Shown one piece after another: positions 42,009 through 51,052 of a stretch of 64,000 nt of DNA. Under the pieces are notes generated by a model. That model was not told where the DNA came from and did no database searches. It saw only the letters and a list, made by a program, of their open reading frames with translations. The first letter of the stretch is position 1. Each line of letters opens with the position of its first letter. The translations under genes and the position numbers were made by a program. Source of the DNA: Natronospirillum sp965602035 (GTDB taxonomy: Bacteria; Pseudomonadota; Gammaproteobacteria; Pseudomonadales; Natronospirillaceae); assembly GCA_965602035.1 (NCBI GenBank), contig OZ271919.1, positions 2,418,001-2,482,000 on the forward strand. Direction: 5' to 3'.

Positions 42009-43101
42009 ACGCGTCGTCCAGTTCAGGTTTCAGGTTATTCGTGGCATTCAGTGGAATGAGCAACTGTGCGGTCAGCCCTGACGGTTGATTTGGCTGAAGT
42101 TCGCATCGTGCCTCGTCACCGTAAATCAGTCGCAGTCGACTGCGAACGTTTTTCAGGCCGATGCTCTGCTTGCTTGCCTCGGGCCCCGGGCCAACCCCGG
42201 TGTCGCTCACGCGGATAACAAGATTGTCGGCATCCGACCGGGCCGATATCACCAGCTCACCCCCTTCAACAGACGGTTCCAGCCCGTGCTGGATCGCATT
42301 CTCGACCAGCGGCTGAACCAGCAGTGGCGGTAACGGCACTGTACGCAACGAGTCGGCACAGTCGATGGTGAAGTGCAATCGGTCCCCGATACGGTGTTGG
42401 AGAATCTGCAGGTAATGCCGCAGAAATTCCAGTTCTTCGCCCAGCGTCGTCATTGCGGAGCGGGTTCGTGTCAGACTGGTTCTCAGCATGGATGTCAGGT
42501 CGCGCAGTAGAACACGCGCCTGTTGAGGGTCGCTCTCGGTCAGCGCTTCGACATGCGCGAGCGTATTGAACAGAAAATGAGGTTCGATCTGGCTCTGCAG
42601 CAGCTGCAGTTCACTGATGGCCCGCGAGCGATTCAGTTCGGCGCTTTCCAGGGCGCTCTGCTTGGCCTGCAAGCGGTACTTCTGCGCGCGGTACTGTGTG
42701 TAGAAAAAGAAGAATACCGTCAGGCTGATGGCGGTAGAGAATACGATATTGCGCAGGTTGGCCGTGTTGTCAGTGAATACCCAGACGGCAGTCGGTGAAT
42801 TATAGGCGACGGACGACAGGTTGCTGAGGCCGATCGCCATACCGATCAGGAAAGCGAGCGCATTCTTTGCCGGAAGCCAGCGGCCGGGCGCAACCAGATG
42901 CAGCACGTAGAGGGACAGTACGATGGAAAAGCCGAACCCGAGCGCGATTCTGAGGTTGTCGATGTAGCCGCCATCGTTCATCCACTGCGTTACAGCGGCG
43001 ATGAACAGACAGATAAGGGCGGTCATGCCCAACGTCTGCAGGCACTCGCGCAGAGATCGATCAACAAAGGGTATGTCGGTTCGGATGCTGCTGTCACTCA
43101 T
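41983..43101 (-). CDS. LytS/AlgZ-like sensor histidine kinase
   Basis: 372 residues from the ATG at 43101 (AGGCGGA upstream); the frame is open 66 codons more without support. About four membrane helices in the first 150 residues form the sensor; a short coiled coil leads to the HisKA_7TM-type phosphoacceptor QIEPHFLFNTLAHVEAL and an ATPase domain (LVQPLVENAIQHGLEP, VRVSDTGVGPGPE-like VIRVSDTGVGPGPEA, GLKNVRSRLRLIYG). Like AlgZ (FimS) it lacks a recognisable periplasmic ligand domain. Cotranscribed with the LytTR regulator. Confidence 0.9.
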   Translation of the reverse strand: MSDSSIRTDIPFVDRSLRECLQTLGMTALICLFIAAVTQWMNDGGYIDNLRIALGFGFSIVLSLYVLHLVAPGRWLPAKNALAFLIGMAIGLSNLSSVAYNSPTAVWVFTDNTANLRNIVFSTAISLTVFFFFYTQYRAQKYRLQAKQSALESAELNRSRAISELQLLQSQIEPHFLFNTLAHVEALTESDPQQARVLLRDLTSMLRTSLTRTRSAMTTLGEELEFLRHYLQILQHRIGDRLHFTIDCADSLRTVPLPPLLVQPLVENAIQHGLEPSVEGGELVISARSDADNLVIRVSDTGVGPGPEASKQSIGLKNVRSRLRLIYGDEARCELQPNQPSGLTAQLLIPLNATNNLKPELDDAYDTHCTDR

Positions 43102-43172
43102 GGTCAATCCGCCTAGTCTCTGTTTAACTCTGGCCAGTATGGTTGGCAGGGTACGTTCCGTCATTGTCGAAG

Positions 43173-43202
43173 CGATCAGCGGCTTATGGCAACGATCAGC
43201 GG
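43173..43202. repeat. 10-bp direct repeats with 20-bp period
   Basis: CGATCAGCGG occurs at 43173-43182 and 43193-43202, exactly 20 bp apart, about 75-100 bp upstream of the sensor-kinase start. Paired direct repeats two helical turns apart are the usual form of LytTR-regulator sites, so autoregulation is plausible. It lies in the 255-nt divergent gap before the next plus-strand gene. Confidence 0.5.
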
Positions 43203-43356
43203 GAGCACGGTCGGACCAGCGGTGCCACCGGCCTGATGTCGGAGGCCGGGAAGGCAGTCCAACTGCACCATCATGCCGCATGAGTTGCGTAAAAGTCACT
43301 TGACCGCCGGCTGTCCGAGGTTACCGTAACCGGATATGGAGAAAAGAGAGTCAGCA

Positions 43357-44610
43357 ATGGCAAGCCGTATTGTCCCCGTTTTCGGTCTGTTGGCCGTACT
43401 GGCAGGTTCTGCTTCAGCACAGAACTGGTTGTACCTGACCCCTGACGGTGCCTGGGTCAGTCGCTCAGCCCCCGCGACAGAGGATCAGGAGCTGGCGCTT
43501 GAGATTCCCGCGGAAGCGCGGGACGTCTGGATTGAAGACGAAGGGGAATTGCTGCACTGGTCACGCACGCGCGGCGCACACCCGGAGGGCCTGGCACCCG
43601 GGACACCGGTACGAGTGCCTGTTTCCGTTGCCGTACAGGCCGGAATTCCGGCGGGAGAGTACGTGGTGGTGCAGGTGATGCCCTTCGGTGTTACGGCTCG
43701 GCCAACAGAGCGGCCGGGGACGCTGACGGTGCTGTCACCTGCGGTACTGACGGAGTCGGATATCACTGGATCAACCGCCGCGCAGGATCGGCTCCACCTG
43801 GCTGGCGATCTGTCCAGACCGCGAGAGATCGCCTGGTTCACAGACGCCATCAGCGGTGAAGCGACCTACCGCCTGGATATGCGCAAGGACGGCCAGGCAC
43901 CGCGCCTGACCCAATCGCTCATTATCGACAACCGTGGCAGCCGGATATCGGTGGATGGGCTGGCTTTTGAGCGCGAAACCGGCAATCGCGCCGTCCCATC
44001 GGCGCGGGCCGTGTCTGAAATGGCGATGACCTCGACGGCGGGCGGACCGCAGGAGAGCGTATCGGATCAGGCTGCCGTGATAAGCAGCCCAGAGGCCCGA
44101 ACATTCGCCGCTGATTCGCTGGCGGTATTGCCGATCAGCAGTCAGCCGGTTGACGTCGTGTTCAGCTACCAGCACCGGCTCTATCTCGAATCCTGGACCG
44201 CTATGCAACCGGCCCGACAGGCTCTTGAGCTGAGTGCAACGTCGGGTAACGAACTGCCCCGAGTGACAGGCCCGATTTCCGTCAACTGGTTTGATCAGCA
44301 ACGCGCTCGCCAGTCCGCCTATTACCCCGCCGGTCAGACTGACCGGATTCGTGTGGACCTTGGAACGTCTCCTCTGGTGACCGCTTCGTTGGAGCCTGAT
44401 GCCGAGAACCGTGACAGGCTGACCGTGTATACGCTTCGGGTAACGAATCGTACCGAAGAGACGGTGCCCTGGAGCGTAGAAATACTCTGGCAGGATACAG
44501 ACTCGCGTAACCAGCACCGGCTGTCGGCAACGCTGGCGCCCGGCGAATCTCTCTGGACCATTCGGCAACAGTCGGGCGAGCTGACAGTGACGCCGGAAAC
44601 CGGAGGCTGA
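43357..44610 (+). CDS. Secreted protein of unknown function
   Basis: 417 residues from the ATG at 43357 (AGAGAG upstream; a longer start at 43336 is less likely). A signal peptide (VPVFGLLAVLAGSASAQ) is followed by a beta-rich, low-cysteine domain. The C-terminal part (VYTLRVTNRTEETVPWSVEI, then LAPGESLWTIRQQ) has an immunoglobulin-like character that faintly recalls DUF4139 proteins, but I cannot assign a family. It precedes modA by 6 nt, so it may be in the same operon; a link to molybdate is not shown. Confidence 0.75.
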   Translation: MASRIVPVFGLLAVLAGSASAQNWLYLTPDGAWVSRSAPATEDQELALEIPAEARDVWIEDEGELLHWSRTRGAHPEGLAPGTPVRVPVSVAVQAGIPAGEYVVVQVMPFGVTARPTERPGTLTVLSPAVLTESDITGSTAAQDRLHLAGDLSRPREIAWFTDAISGEATYRLDMRKDGQAPRLTQSLIIDNRGSRISVDGLAFERETGNRAVPSARAVSEMAMTSTAGGPQESVSDQAAVISSPEARTFAADSLAVLPISSQPVDVVFSYQHRLYLESWTAMQPARQALELSATSGNELPRVTGPISVNWFDQQRARQSAYYPAGQTDRIRVDLGTSPLVTASLEPDAENRDRLTVYTLRVTNRTEETVPWSVEILWQDTDSRNQHRLSATLAPGESLWTIRQQSGELTVTPETGG

Positions 44611-44616
44611 AAAACG

Positions 44617-45360
44617 GTGCGCAAGCCAGTGCTGACGATTCTGATGCTGAGTATGCTGGTGCCCGTAGCCAGCGGCGCCAGCCTGACGATTGCCGTGGCG
44701 AGCAACTTTTTCACAGTGGCACAGGCACTGGGTGAACAGTTCTCGGAAATCAGCGGTCATTCAGTGCGCTTTGCCCAGGGCTCTACCGGGCAGCATTATG
44801 CCCAGATACGCCAGGGAGCGCCCTATGACATATTCCTTGCAGCGGATGTCGAACGGCCGCGTCTTCTGGAGCAGGAGGGTTTCGGGGTACCCGGCACGCG
44901 CAGTACCTATGCCATCGGGCAACTGGTTCTCTGGGTGCCCGGCGCCTCAGAGCAACAGCCGGCACGGAAGCAACTGCACGACCTGCAACTGAGCCGGGTC
45001 GCCGTCGCCAATGCCCGGCTGGCACCCTATGGTGCAGCCGCTGAGACAGCGCTCGAGCGGCTGAATTTGCTGGCGGACTATCAGGCCCGCCTGGTGCGCG
45101 GGAACAACATTGCTCAGGCCTACCAGTTCGTGGCCACGGCTAACGCCCCGGGAGGCTTTGTTGCGTTATCGCAATTGATTGGCCGGCCGCATCCACCTGC
45201 TACGGTGTGGCAGGTTCCACAGCGATTGTATGAACCCATCGAGCAGCAGTTGATACTCCTGTCCGATACCGAAGCGGCACACCAGTTCCGTGAATTCCTG
45301 CTATCACCTGGCGCGGTACAGGTCATCCGGGCAGCCGGTTACACGGCGCCAGCGTCATGA
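44617..45360 (+). CDS. modA: Molybdate ABC transporter substrate-binding protein
   Basis: 247 residues from the GTG at 44617 (GGAGG about 12 nt upstream). Signal peptide MLSMLVPVASGASLTIAVAS; ModA motifs are IAVASNFFTVAQALGEQF, RFAQGSTGQHYAQIRQGAPYDIF-type ligand loop and YEPIEQQLILLSDTEAAHQ. It binds molybdate or tungstate in the periplasm. The stop overlaps the modB start by 4 nt. Confidence 0.92.
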   Translation: MRKPVLTILMLSMLVPVASGASLTIAVASNFFTVAQALGEQFSEISGHSVRFAQGSTGQHYAQIRQGAPYDIFLAADVERPRLLEQEGFGVPGTRSTYAIGQLVLWVPGASEQQPARKQLHDLQLSRVAVANARLAPYGAAAETALERLNLLADYQARLVRGNNIAQAYQFVATANAPGGFVALSQLIGRPHPPATVWQVPQRLYEPIEQQLILLSDTEAAHQFREFLLSPGAVQVIRAAGYTAPAS

Positions 45361-46034
45361 CGCCCGAGGACTGGCAGGCACTGTGGTTGACGTTACGTCT
45401 GGCGCTGATAGCCACCGCGATACTGTTTGTACTGGGCGTGCCGCTTGCCTGGTGGCTCGCCCATACCCGGCGTCGCTGGGCCACACTGATTGAATCGTTG
45501 GTGGCACTGCCGCTCGTGTTGCCGCCCACGGTGCTGGGGTTCTATCTGCTTGTCGCCATGGGGCCCGACGGCCCGATCGGCAAACTGACTGACGCTCTGG
45601 GGCTGCCACCTCTGGTTTTCTCGTTTTATGGGCTGGTGCTCGGCTCGGTGTTTTACTCACTGCCCTTCGTGGTTCAGCCACTGCATGCCGCTTTTACGTC
45701 CATGGGCCGGCGTCCGCTGGAGGTAGCGGCAACCCTGGGTGCCACGCCCTGGCAACGCTGGTATCGGGTCATCGTGCCTCTTACCCGGCCGGGCTGGCTG
45801 ACCGCGATTGTGCTCGGCTTTGCCCATACAGTGGGAGAGTTCGGCGTTGTGCTGATGATCGGTGGGAACATTCCCGGCGAAACGCAGGTGCTGTCCATTG
45901 CCATCTATGAGCACGTGGAAACACTGGAATATACCAATGCGCATATTCTGTCCGGTATGTTATTGATGTTTTCATTTCTGACACTGGTGCTGGTATACAG
46001 TCTGAATAGACGGTTTCGTATTACTCTGATCTGA
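45357..46034 (+). CDS. modB: Molybdate ABC transporter permease
   Basis: 225 residues, five to six membrane helices. LVALPLVLPPTVLGFYLLVA and the EAA loop LEVAATLGATPWQRWYRVIV with PLTRPGWLTAIVLGFAHTVGEFGVVLMIGG are typical ModB. It should form the channel with ModC, but no modC follows: the next gene is a DUF2147 protein on the same strand. The ATPase must be encoded elsewhere, or a different ATPase is used. Confidence 0.93.
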   Translation: MTPEDWQALWLTLRLALIATAILFVLGVPLAWWLAHTRRRWATLIESLVALPLVLPPTVLGFYLLVAMGPDGPIGKLTDALGLPPLVFSFYGLVLGSVFYSLPFVVQPLHAAFTSMGRRPLEVAATLGATPWQRWYRVIVPLTRPGWLTAIVLGFAHTVGEFGVVLMIGGNIPGETQVLSIAIYEHVETLEYTNAHILSGMLLMFSFLTLVLVYSLNRRFRITLI

Positions 46035-46054
46035 ACAGACCCGGAGGCCTGGCC

Positions 46055-46507
46055 ATGAATTGTCGACGTTCCATTGTTATGACCGCCGTGCTGGTGATGC
46101 TTGTCGGCATGGCAACCGCAGCCCCAAGTCCGGAAGGGGTGTGGCGAACCATCGATGACGAGACCGGAGAGGCCCGGAGTCTCGTTGAAATCGAGGTTGT
46201 GGACGGTGAGCTTCAGGGGCATATCCGGGAGATCATTCAGTCGGATCTGCCGGAAGATGAGTGGTTCTGTACCGAATGTGAGGGCGAAAAACAGGGCCAG
46301 CCTTTTGTCGGGCTGCAGATTCTTGAGGGTCTGACCTGGAACGAAGGCGACAACGAGTGGAGCGGCGGTACGATCACCGACCCGGCAAACGGCCGTGAGT
46401 ACCAGGCTATTCTTACCGTCAATGAATCCAATGAAACCCTCCGGGTAAGAGGGTTTATCGGGTTTTCACTGATCGGCCGGACACAGGTCTGGGAACGGGT
46501 TCAGTAA
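46055..46507 (+). CDS. DUF2147 secreted protein
   Basis: 150 residues with a signal peptide (MTAVLVMLVGMATAAPSPEG). The DUF2147 domain is evident from GVWRTIDDETGEARSLVEIE, ILEGLTWNEGDNEWSGGTIT, DPANGREYQAILTVNESNET and LRVRGFIGFSLIGRTQVWER. The function of this family is unknown. It has two close Cys (FCTECEG), not a general family feature as I recall. It lies 20 nt after modB and its end overlaps the convergent rpiA by 7 nt. Confidence 0.88.
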   Translation: MNCRRSIVMTAVLVMLVGMATAAPSPEGVWRTIDDETGEARSLVEIEVVDGELQGHIREIIQSDLPEDEWFCTECEGEKQGQPFVGLQILEGLTWNEGDNEWSGGTITDPANGREYQAILTVNESNETLRVRGFIGFSLIGRTQVWERVQ

Positions 46508-47205
46508 TACTCGCCGCCGCGCGACGGTGTATTGATGACAGAACGCCGACGTACGCCGCTGGCACCACCGATCAGCAACAGGTCGGCGCTGCGGCGCGCA
46601 AACAGACCATTGGTGACCACGCCGACGATCTCATTGATCTCGCCTTCCAGTCCCTTCGGGTCGACGATGGACAGGTTATGTACATCCAGAATGACATTGC
46701 CGTTATCGGTGACGACACCCGTGCGGTACTTTGGTTGGCCGCCCATGGCAGCAAGCTTGCGAGCCACATAGGATCGTGCCATCGGGATTACCTCCACCGG
46801 GAGCGGGAACGTACCGAGCACATCGACCATTTTTGACTCGTCGGCGATACAGATGAACTCGCGGGCGCAGGCAGCGACAATTTTCTCGCGTGTCAGCGCA
46901 GCACCGCCGCCCTTGATCAGCGCCAGGTCTTCGTTGGCTTCGTCGGCGCCGTCGACATAATAGGGAAGCTCATCCACCTGGTTCAGGTCCAGCACCTCGA
47001 TACCCAGTGCCCTGAGGCGTTTTTCGGTGGCCTCAGAGCTGGCGACAGCGCCGGCGAATTCGCCGACCAGCGGTCGAAGCAGGTCAATAAAGCAGTTTGC
47101 AGTGGAGCCGGTACCGATGCCGAGAACGGTATCCCGGTGAAGGTTCCCCCGAATTTCTTCCAGTGCGGCGGCAGCCACCGCTTCTTTCATTGCATCCTGG
47201 TTCAT
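46501..47205 (-). CDS. rpiA: Ribose-5-phosphate isomerase A
   Basis: 234 residues from the ATG at 47205 (the ATG at 47190 is also possible). Motifs are LGIGTGSTANCFIDLL, SSEATEKRL, DGADEANEDLALIKGGGAAL and EVIPMARSYVARKL, with the catalytic Asp/Lys/Glu. It interconverts ribose-5-phosphate and ribulose-5-phosphate. It has about 15 more C-terminal residues (RRRSVINTPSRGGEYY) than E. coli RpiA (219). Divergent from ilvA. Confidence 0.95.
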   Translation of the reverse strand: MNQDAMKEAVAAAALEEIRGNLHRDTVLGIGTGSTANCFIDLLRPLVGEFAGAVASSEATEKRLRALGIEVLDLNQVDELPYYVDGADEANEDLALIKGGGAALTREKIVAACAREFICIADESKMVDVLGTFPLPVEVIPMARSYVARKLAAMGGQPKYRTGVVTDNGNVILDVHNLSIVDPKGLEGEINEIVGVVTNGLFARRSADLLLIGGASGVRRRSVINTPSRGGEYY

Positions 47206-47358
47206 TGCCGGGACACTCCCTGCGAAAAATTTGCCCCCAGTATAGCGCATCTGACCGGTGTTTTGGCCTGTCACGGAAAGGTCGGGGCGTTATCCCGGCT
47301 CGACCGGTTCTGGTACACTTCGCCGCCTGCATACACCACTTCACGATGGACGATCGGC

Positions 47359-48879
47359 ATGAACCTTGAGGACTATGTCAAGAAGATACTGAATTCGCGG
47401 GTCTATGAAGCGGCCCGGGAAACACCGCTGGAGCACGCCCGTAACCTGTCCACACGGCTCAATAACGAGGTCTGGATCAAGCGGGAAGATCTGCAGCCGG
47501 TGTTTTCATTCAAGCTCCGGGGCGCCTACAACCGAATGGCGCACCTGTCGCAGGAGGAGCTGGAACGCGGTGTTATTTGCGCCTCCGCCGGTAATCACGC
47601 TCAGGGCGTTGCGTATGCCGCGCGCCAGCTGAAAACCCGTGCAGTGATCGTAATGCCAAAAACGACTCCGGATATAAAGGTCGCTGCGGTTCGGGCTCAT
47701 GGCGGCAAATACGTCAAGGTGGTACAGCACGGTGATGCCTTTGATGAGGCGTCTGAGTACTCCCGCAAGTTGATGGATGAACAGGGGCTGACGTATATCC
47801 ATCCCTACGACGACCCCGATACCATAGCCGGTCAGGGCACGATTGCCCGTGAGGTGCTGCACCAGCACAATCAGCCGCTGGACGCCATTTTTGTCTGTGT
47901 CGGCGGTGGTGGGCTGGCAGCCGGGGTCGCTGCCTACATCAAGTATCTGCGTCCCGAGGTCAAGGTTATCGGTGTCGAATTCGAGGAGTCCGCGTGTCTG
48001 GCCGCAGCCCTCAAGGCGGGTAAGCGGGTGAAGCTCGATCAGGTCGGTATCTTTGCCGATGGTGCCGCCGTCGCTCAGGTCGGTGCGGAAGCATGGAAGA
48101 TCTGTCGCCACCACATCGATGAAGTTATTACCGTTACCGCCGATGAAATCTGTGCGGCGGTGAAGGATATGTTCGACGATACCCGCAGCATTGCCGAACC
48201 GGCGGGGGCGCTGGCGCTGGCGGGCATGAAGAAGTACATCAATCGTGAGGGTACCTCGGGCGAGACCTATGTCTCTGTATGCAGCGGTGCCAATATGAAT
48301 TTCGATCGCCTGGCGTTTGTTGCTGAGCAAGCAGAAGTCGGGGAAAAACGGGAGGCGCTGCTGGCAGTGACTATTCCGGAGCGTCCCGGGGCGTTCAAGG
48401 CGTTCTGTAATTCGATCGGCAAGCGCCCGGTGACCGAGTTCAACTACCGGTACGATGACGATGAACTCGCCAACATCTTTGTCGGTATCAAGGTCGGCGG
48501 GGAGACGGAAAAAGCAGCGCTGCTGGAGGATCTGAACTCAGCCGACTACCGCCTGCTGGATCTCTCGGATAACGAAATTGCGAAGACCCACATTCGACAC
48601 ATGGTTGGCGGAAAATCGCACCATGCGGCGGATGAAATACTTTATCGATTCGAGTTCCCGGAGCGTCCGGGCGCGTTGATGAACTTCCTCCGCAAACTGG
48701 GCGGCAAATGGAATATCTCTCTGTTCCACTACCGCAATCACGGTGATGCGTATGGCCGCGTGCTGTGCGGCTTCCAGGTCCCCGAATCAGAACGGAAGGA
48801 CTTCCGCGCCCGGCTGGATGAGGTTGGCTACGCGTACTGGCCGGAAAGCGACAACCCGGTTTACCGGATGTTCCTGTGA
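47359..48879 (+). CDS. ilvA: Threonine dehydratase (biosynthetic)
   Basis: 506 residues from the ATG at 47359; an ORF opening 74 codons upstream overlaps rpiA and lacks support. The PLP lysine lies in VFSFKLRGAYNRM; SAGNHAQGVAYAA and VGGGGLAAGVAAYIK are typical. Two ACT-like regulatory repeats follow from about residue 325 (ALLAVTIPERPGAFKAFCNS, and YRFEFPERPGALMNFLRK), so feedback by isoleucine is expected. First step of isoleucine synthesis: threonine to 2-oxobutanoate. Confidence 0.96.
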   Translation: MNLEDYVKKILNSRVYEAARETPLEHARNLSTRLNNEVWIKREDLQPVFSFKLRGAYNRMAHLSQEELERGVICASAGNHAQGVAYAARQLKTRAVIVMPKTTPDIKVAAVRAHGGKYVKVVQHGDAFDEASEYSRKLMDEQGLTYIHPYDDPDTIAGQGTIAREVLHQHNQPLDAIFVCVGGGGLAAGVAAYIKYLRPEVKVIGVEFEESACLAAALKAGKRVKLDQVGIFADGAAVAQVGAEAWKICRHHIDEVITVTADEICAAVKDMFDDTRSIAEPAGALALAGMKKYINREGTSGETYVSVCSGANMNFDRLAFVAEQAEVGEKREALLAVTIPERPGAFKAFCNSIGKRPVTEFNYRYDDDELANIFVGIKVGGETEKAALLEDLNSADYRLLDLSDNEIAKTHIRHMVGGKSHHAADEILYRFEFPERPGALMNFLRKLGGKWNISLFHYRNHGDAYGRVLCGFQVPESERKDFRARLDEVGYAYWPESDNPVYRMFL

Positions 48880-48891
48880 TGGCCCGGCGGG

Positions 48892-48916
48892 GCTGAGTCG
48901 CGAATGCGAACTCAGC
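48892..48916. terminator. Hairpin between ilvA and the patatin gene
   Basis: GCTGAGT (48892-48898) and ACTCAGC (48910-48916) pair over 7 bp. The loop can extend the stem by three more pairs around GAAT. It overlaps the stop of the minus-strand gene and lies 12 nt past the ilvA stop. No T-run. Confidence 0.45.
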
Positions 48917-49856
48917 GCCTCCGCTCGCCGGGAAGGTGCGGTCGCAGCGCTTCATCGGCCAGGCGGTGCCCGACCTGAATGAGCTCCTCGGAACGGTCGT
49001 AGTCAAAAAAGCCGCCCACAGAGCGTTCCACGTTGATCACAATGTCGGGCCGGTAGGCCGCCAGGCGGGTTTCCGTAATCTGCGCCTGCATGATATCGAA
49101 CGACCGGAACAGTACGTCGACCATACTCAGATCGTTTTCCTCGGTGGCAATGTCCGGGTCGCCCTTGTGCAGCGTCTTGATGTTGTCCAGGATGTTGCTG
49201 AACCAGGGTCGGTTGCCATTGCTATTGCCATTCCCCTTGTCGCTGTCGACGCGGGATTTAATTGAACCGGTCACTTCGGGTGCTTCCTCAAACGCCAGCT
49301 TCAGGTCACGGGTCGGGTGGTTCAGGTTGACTGCCAGGTGCAGGTCTGCGGGTACGGCCCGTGTTGCTGCCACCGGCACCGGGTCAACCAGGCCGCCGTC
49401 TACCAGCCAGCGCCCCTGGTGGTAATGCGGTGTAAACACGGTCGGCACCGCTATGGAGCACCGGATAGCGCTGAACAGAGACCCGGAGTTCAGCCAGACG
49501 GCACGCTCGCGGGTAATATCGGTGGCAACGGCCGTAAACGGAATCTCCAGATCTTCTATCCGGGTATCGCCGATCATACCGCTGAGTTTGTTGATGATTC
49601 GTTCACCCTTGAACAGGCCGGCACGGGAGAATGACAGGTCGAGCATACGAAGCACATTACTGCGGCCCAGTCCACAGACCCAGTCACGATAAACCGGCAG
49701 CTTGCCGGCAGCGTAAATACCGCCAACGAGCGCGCCGATTGACGAGCCGGAGATACTGACGATGTCGAAGCCGTTCTCTTCCAGCCATTGAATCACACCG
49801 ATATGCGCCATCCCACGGGCGCCACCACTGCCGAGTGTCAGTGCCACGGTTGGCAT
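48912..49856 (-). CDS. Patatin-like phospholipase (RssA type)
   Basis: 314 residues. Serine lipase motif SISGSSIGALVGGIY with the nucleophile in GSSIG; the oxyanion loop GSGGARGMAHIG; the catalytic Asp in LVDGGLVDPVPVAAT. It has the short-form layout of E. coli RssA/YjjU relatives. An insertion of low-complexity (Lys/Gly/Asn rich, near residues 215-225) interrupts the C-terminal part. Cytoplasmic, no signal peptide. Twelve nt separate it from the cyclo-ligase gene upstream on the same strand. Confidence 0.88.
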   Translation of the reverse strand: MPTVALTLGSGGARGMAHIGVIQWLEENGFDIVSISGSSIGALVGGIYAAGKLPVYRDWVCGLGRSNVLRMLDLSFSRAGLFKGERIINKLSGMIGDTRIEDLEIPFTAVATDITRERAVWLNSGSLFSAIRCSIAVPTVFTPHYHQGRWLVDGGLVDPVPVAATRAVPADLHLAVNLNHPTRDLKLAFEEAPEVTGSIKSRVDSDKGNGNSNGNRPWFSNILDNIKTLHKGDPDIATEENDLSMVDVLFRSFDIMQAQITETRLAAYRPDIVINVERSVGGFFDYDRSEELIQVGHRLADEALRPHLPGERRR

Positions 49857-49868
49857 TTTCTATATCTC

Positions 49869-50456
49869 CTATGCGTTTCGGTGCCGTATTCGTAACTGTT
49901 TCAGACCAGCGCCGGTGACAATTGCATTGAGCGGAACATCCCAGCTCTCGGCCGGCAACCTCGGATAATACTGCTCGATATGTGCCATGCCAATCAGTCG
50001 CGGTCGTCGTACCAGAGGCCCCAGCGTGCGGTCGTAAAAGCCGCCGCCCATACCCAGCCGGTTGCCGTATCCGTCGAACGCGACCAGCGGCATCAGGATG
50101 ATATCGAGCTCATGAGCATGGCGCAGACGCGTTGTGCGAGGTTCCGGGATACCGAACCGGTTGATGCGAAATCGGGTTGAGCGAGAGTACCGGGCGAAGC
50201 GGAGCCTCCCGGGCTGCCAGTGGCTGAGCACGGGCAGGTAACAATCCACGCCGCGGCGCCACAGGTGCTGAACCAGGGGGCGCGGGTCAAGCTCACCGTC
50301 GTTGGGCAGGTAGAGCGCCACGCGTGATGCCCGGCGCAGATCGGGATCCTGCAGCACGAAGCGTGCTGCCTTGCGCGCAGCGCTGGCCTGCTGGCGGGCC
50401 GTCAGTGCCAGGCGGCGCTGACGCATCTGTCGGCGAATGTGCGAGCGGGATTCCAC
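49869..50456 (-). CDS. fau: 5-formyltetrahydrofolate cyclo-ligase
   Basis: 195 residues, the usual size. The nucleotide/folate site MPLVAFDGYGNRLGMGGGFY, with YLPNDGELDPRPLVQHLWRR upstream, is diagnostic. It converts 5-formyl-THF plus ATP to 5,10-methenyl-THF. As in E. coli and Pseudomonas it lies immediately downstream of the 6S RNA gene, so it is probably read through from the ssrS transcript. Confidence 0.94.
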   Translation of the reverse strand: MESRSHIRRQMRQRRLALTARQQASAARKAARFVLQDPDLRRASRVALYLPNDGELDPRPLVQHLWRRGVDCYLPVLSHWQPGRLRFARYSRSTRFRINRFGIPEPRTTRLRHAHELDIILMPLVAFDGYGNRLGMGGGFYDRTLGPLVRRPRLIGMAHIEQYYPRLPAESWDVPLNAIVTGAGLKQLRIRHRNA

Positions 50457-50493
50457 GGCTGATCGAAGGCTTCTGTGATCTGGATGGTGGACA

Positions 50494-50675
50494 ATGGGCC
50501 CCGGAGCTACCGCTGTTGAGTAAGGCCTTGAACCGTGAAGTTCAAGGTGGGTGACTCTAGTGGCGCATCAGGCTTTCCGCTCGGTGACGGACTTGCTCAA
50601 CAACGCCATCGAAGAATCCCCTGTCGTATAAGTACGGCTCGAGGACGAATCAACTGGCGAATAGCCCAGGGCAGT
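50494..50675 (-). ncRNA. ssrS: 6S RNA
   Basis: Minus strand, between zapA and fau as in other gammaproteobacteria. TATAAT lies at the complement of 50681-50686, with RNA expected to start near 50675. The ends pair (GCCCUGGGCU near the 5' end with AGCUCCGGGGC near the 3' end), and the 3' half contains CACCTTGAACTTCACGGTTC, matching the conserved E. coli 6S hairpin (CACCTTGAACCAAGGGTTC). 6S RNA binds sigma-70 RNA polymerase in stationary phase. Exact ends are uncertain by about 5 nt. The rest of the 320-nt gap between fau and zapA, about 90 nt before the promoter, holds nothing else recognisable. Confidence 0.88.
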
Positions 50676-50776
50676 TACTGATTATACGCTTAATCCACTG
50701 AATTGCAGTGTTGACATCCGGATTCTACCGGCATTCTCTGAATTGCTGCGTTCGTGCAGCCATTGCATCGCGTCAC

Positions 50777-51052
50777 TTACATTGCGTCATCTATCTTGTT
50801 GATCAGGCGGTCGAGGGCTTCGTCAGAAACTGCCTCCTGGTCCAGCTGTCGGCGTAGTTCGTGAATGATGTTCAACGCCGCCATCACAGCCACACGATCA
50901 GCACCGAACACCTTGCCACTGCGACGTATCTCGGTCATACGCCGGTCCAGCTCACGCGCGGCCGACTGCAATGCTTCTTCCGCCTCCGGCGGGCAGGCGA
51001 CCGTGTAATCACGTTCGGAGATCCGCAGGCTGACCGTATTCTGATGTTTCAT
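50777..51052 (-). CDS. zapA: Cell division protein ZapA
   Basis: 91 residues. TVSLRISERDYTVACPPEAE, AARELDRRMTEIRRSGKVFG and DRVAVMAALNIIHELRRQLD are typical; the C-terminal part is a helix for dimerisation. ZapA bundles FtsZ filaments at midcell. It starts within the stop of the coiled-coil gene upstream (4-nt overlap), and the 6S RNA follows. Confidence 0.94.
   Translation of the reverse strand: MKHQNTVSLRISERDYTVACPPEAEEALQSAARELDRRMTEIRRSGKVFGADRVAVMAALNIIHELRRQLDQEAVSDEALDRLINKIDDAM

Noticed and set aside
47137..47358. N-terminal extension of IlvA (74 codons)
   Set aside because: It overlaps the rpiA start and has no family similarity; the ATG at 47359 gives the normal N-terminus.
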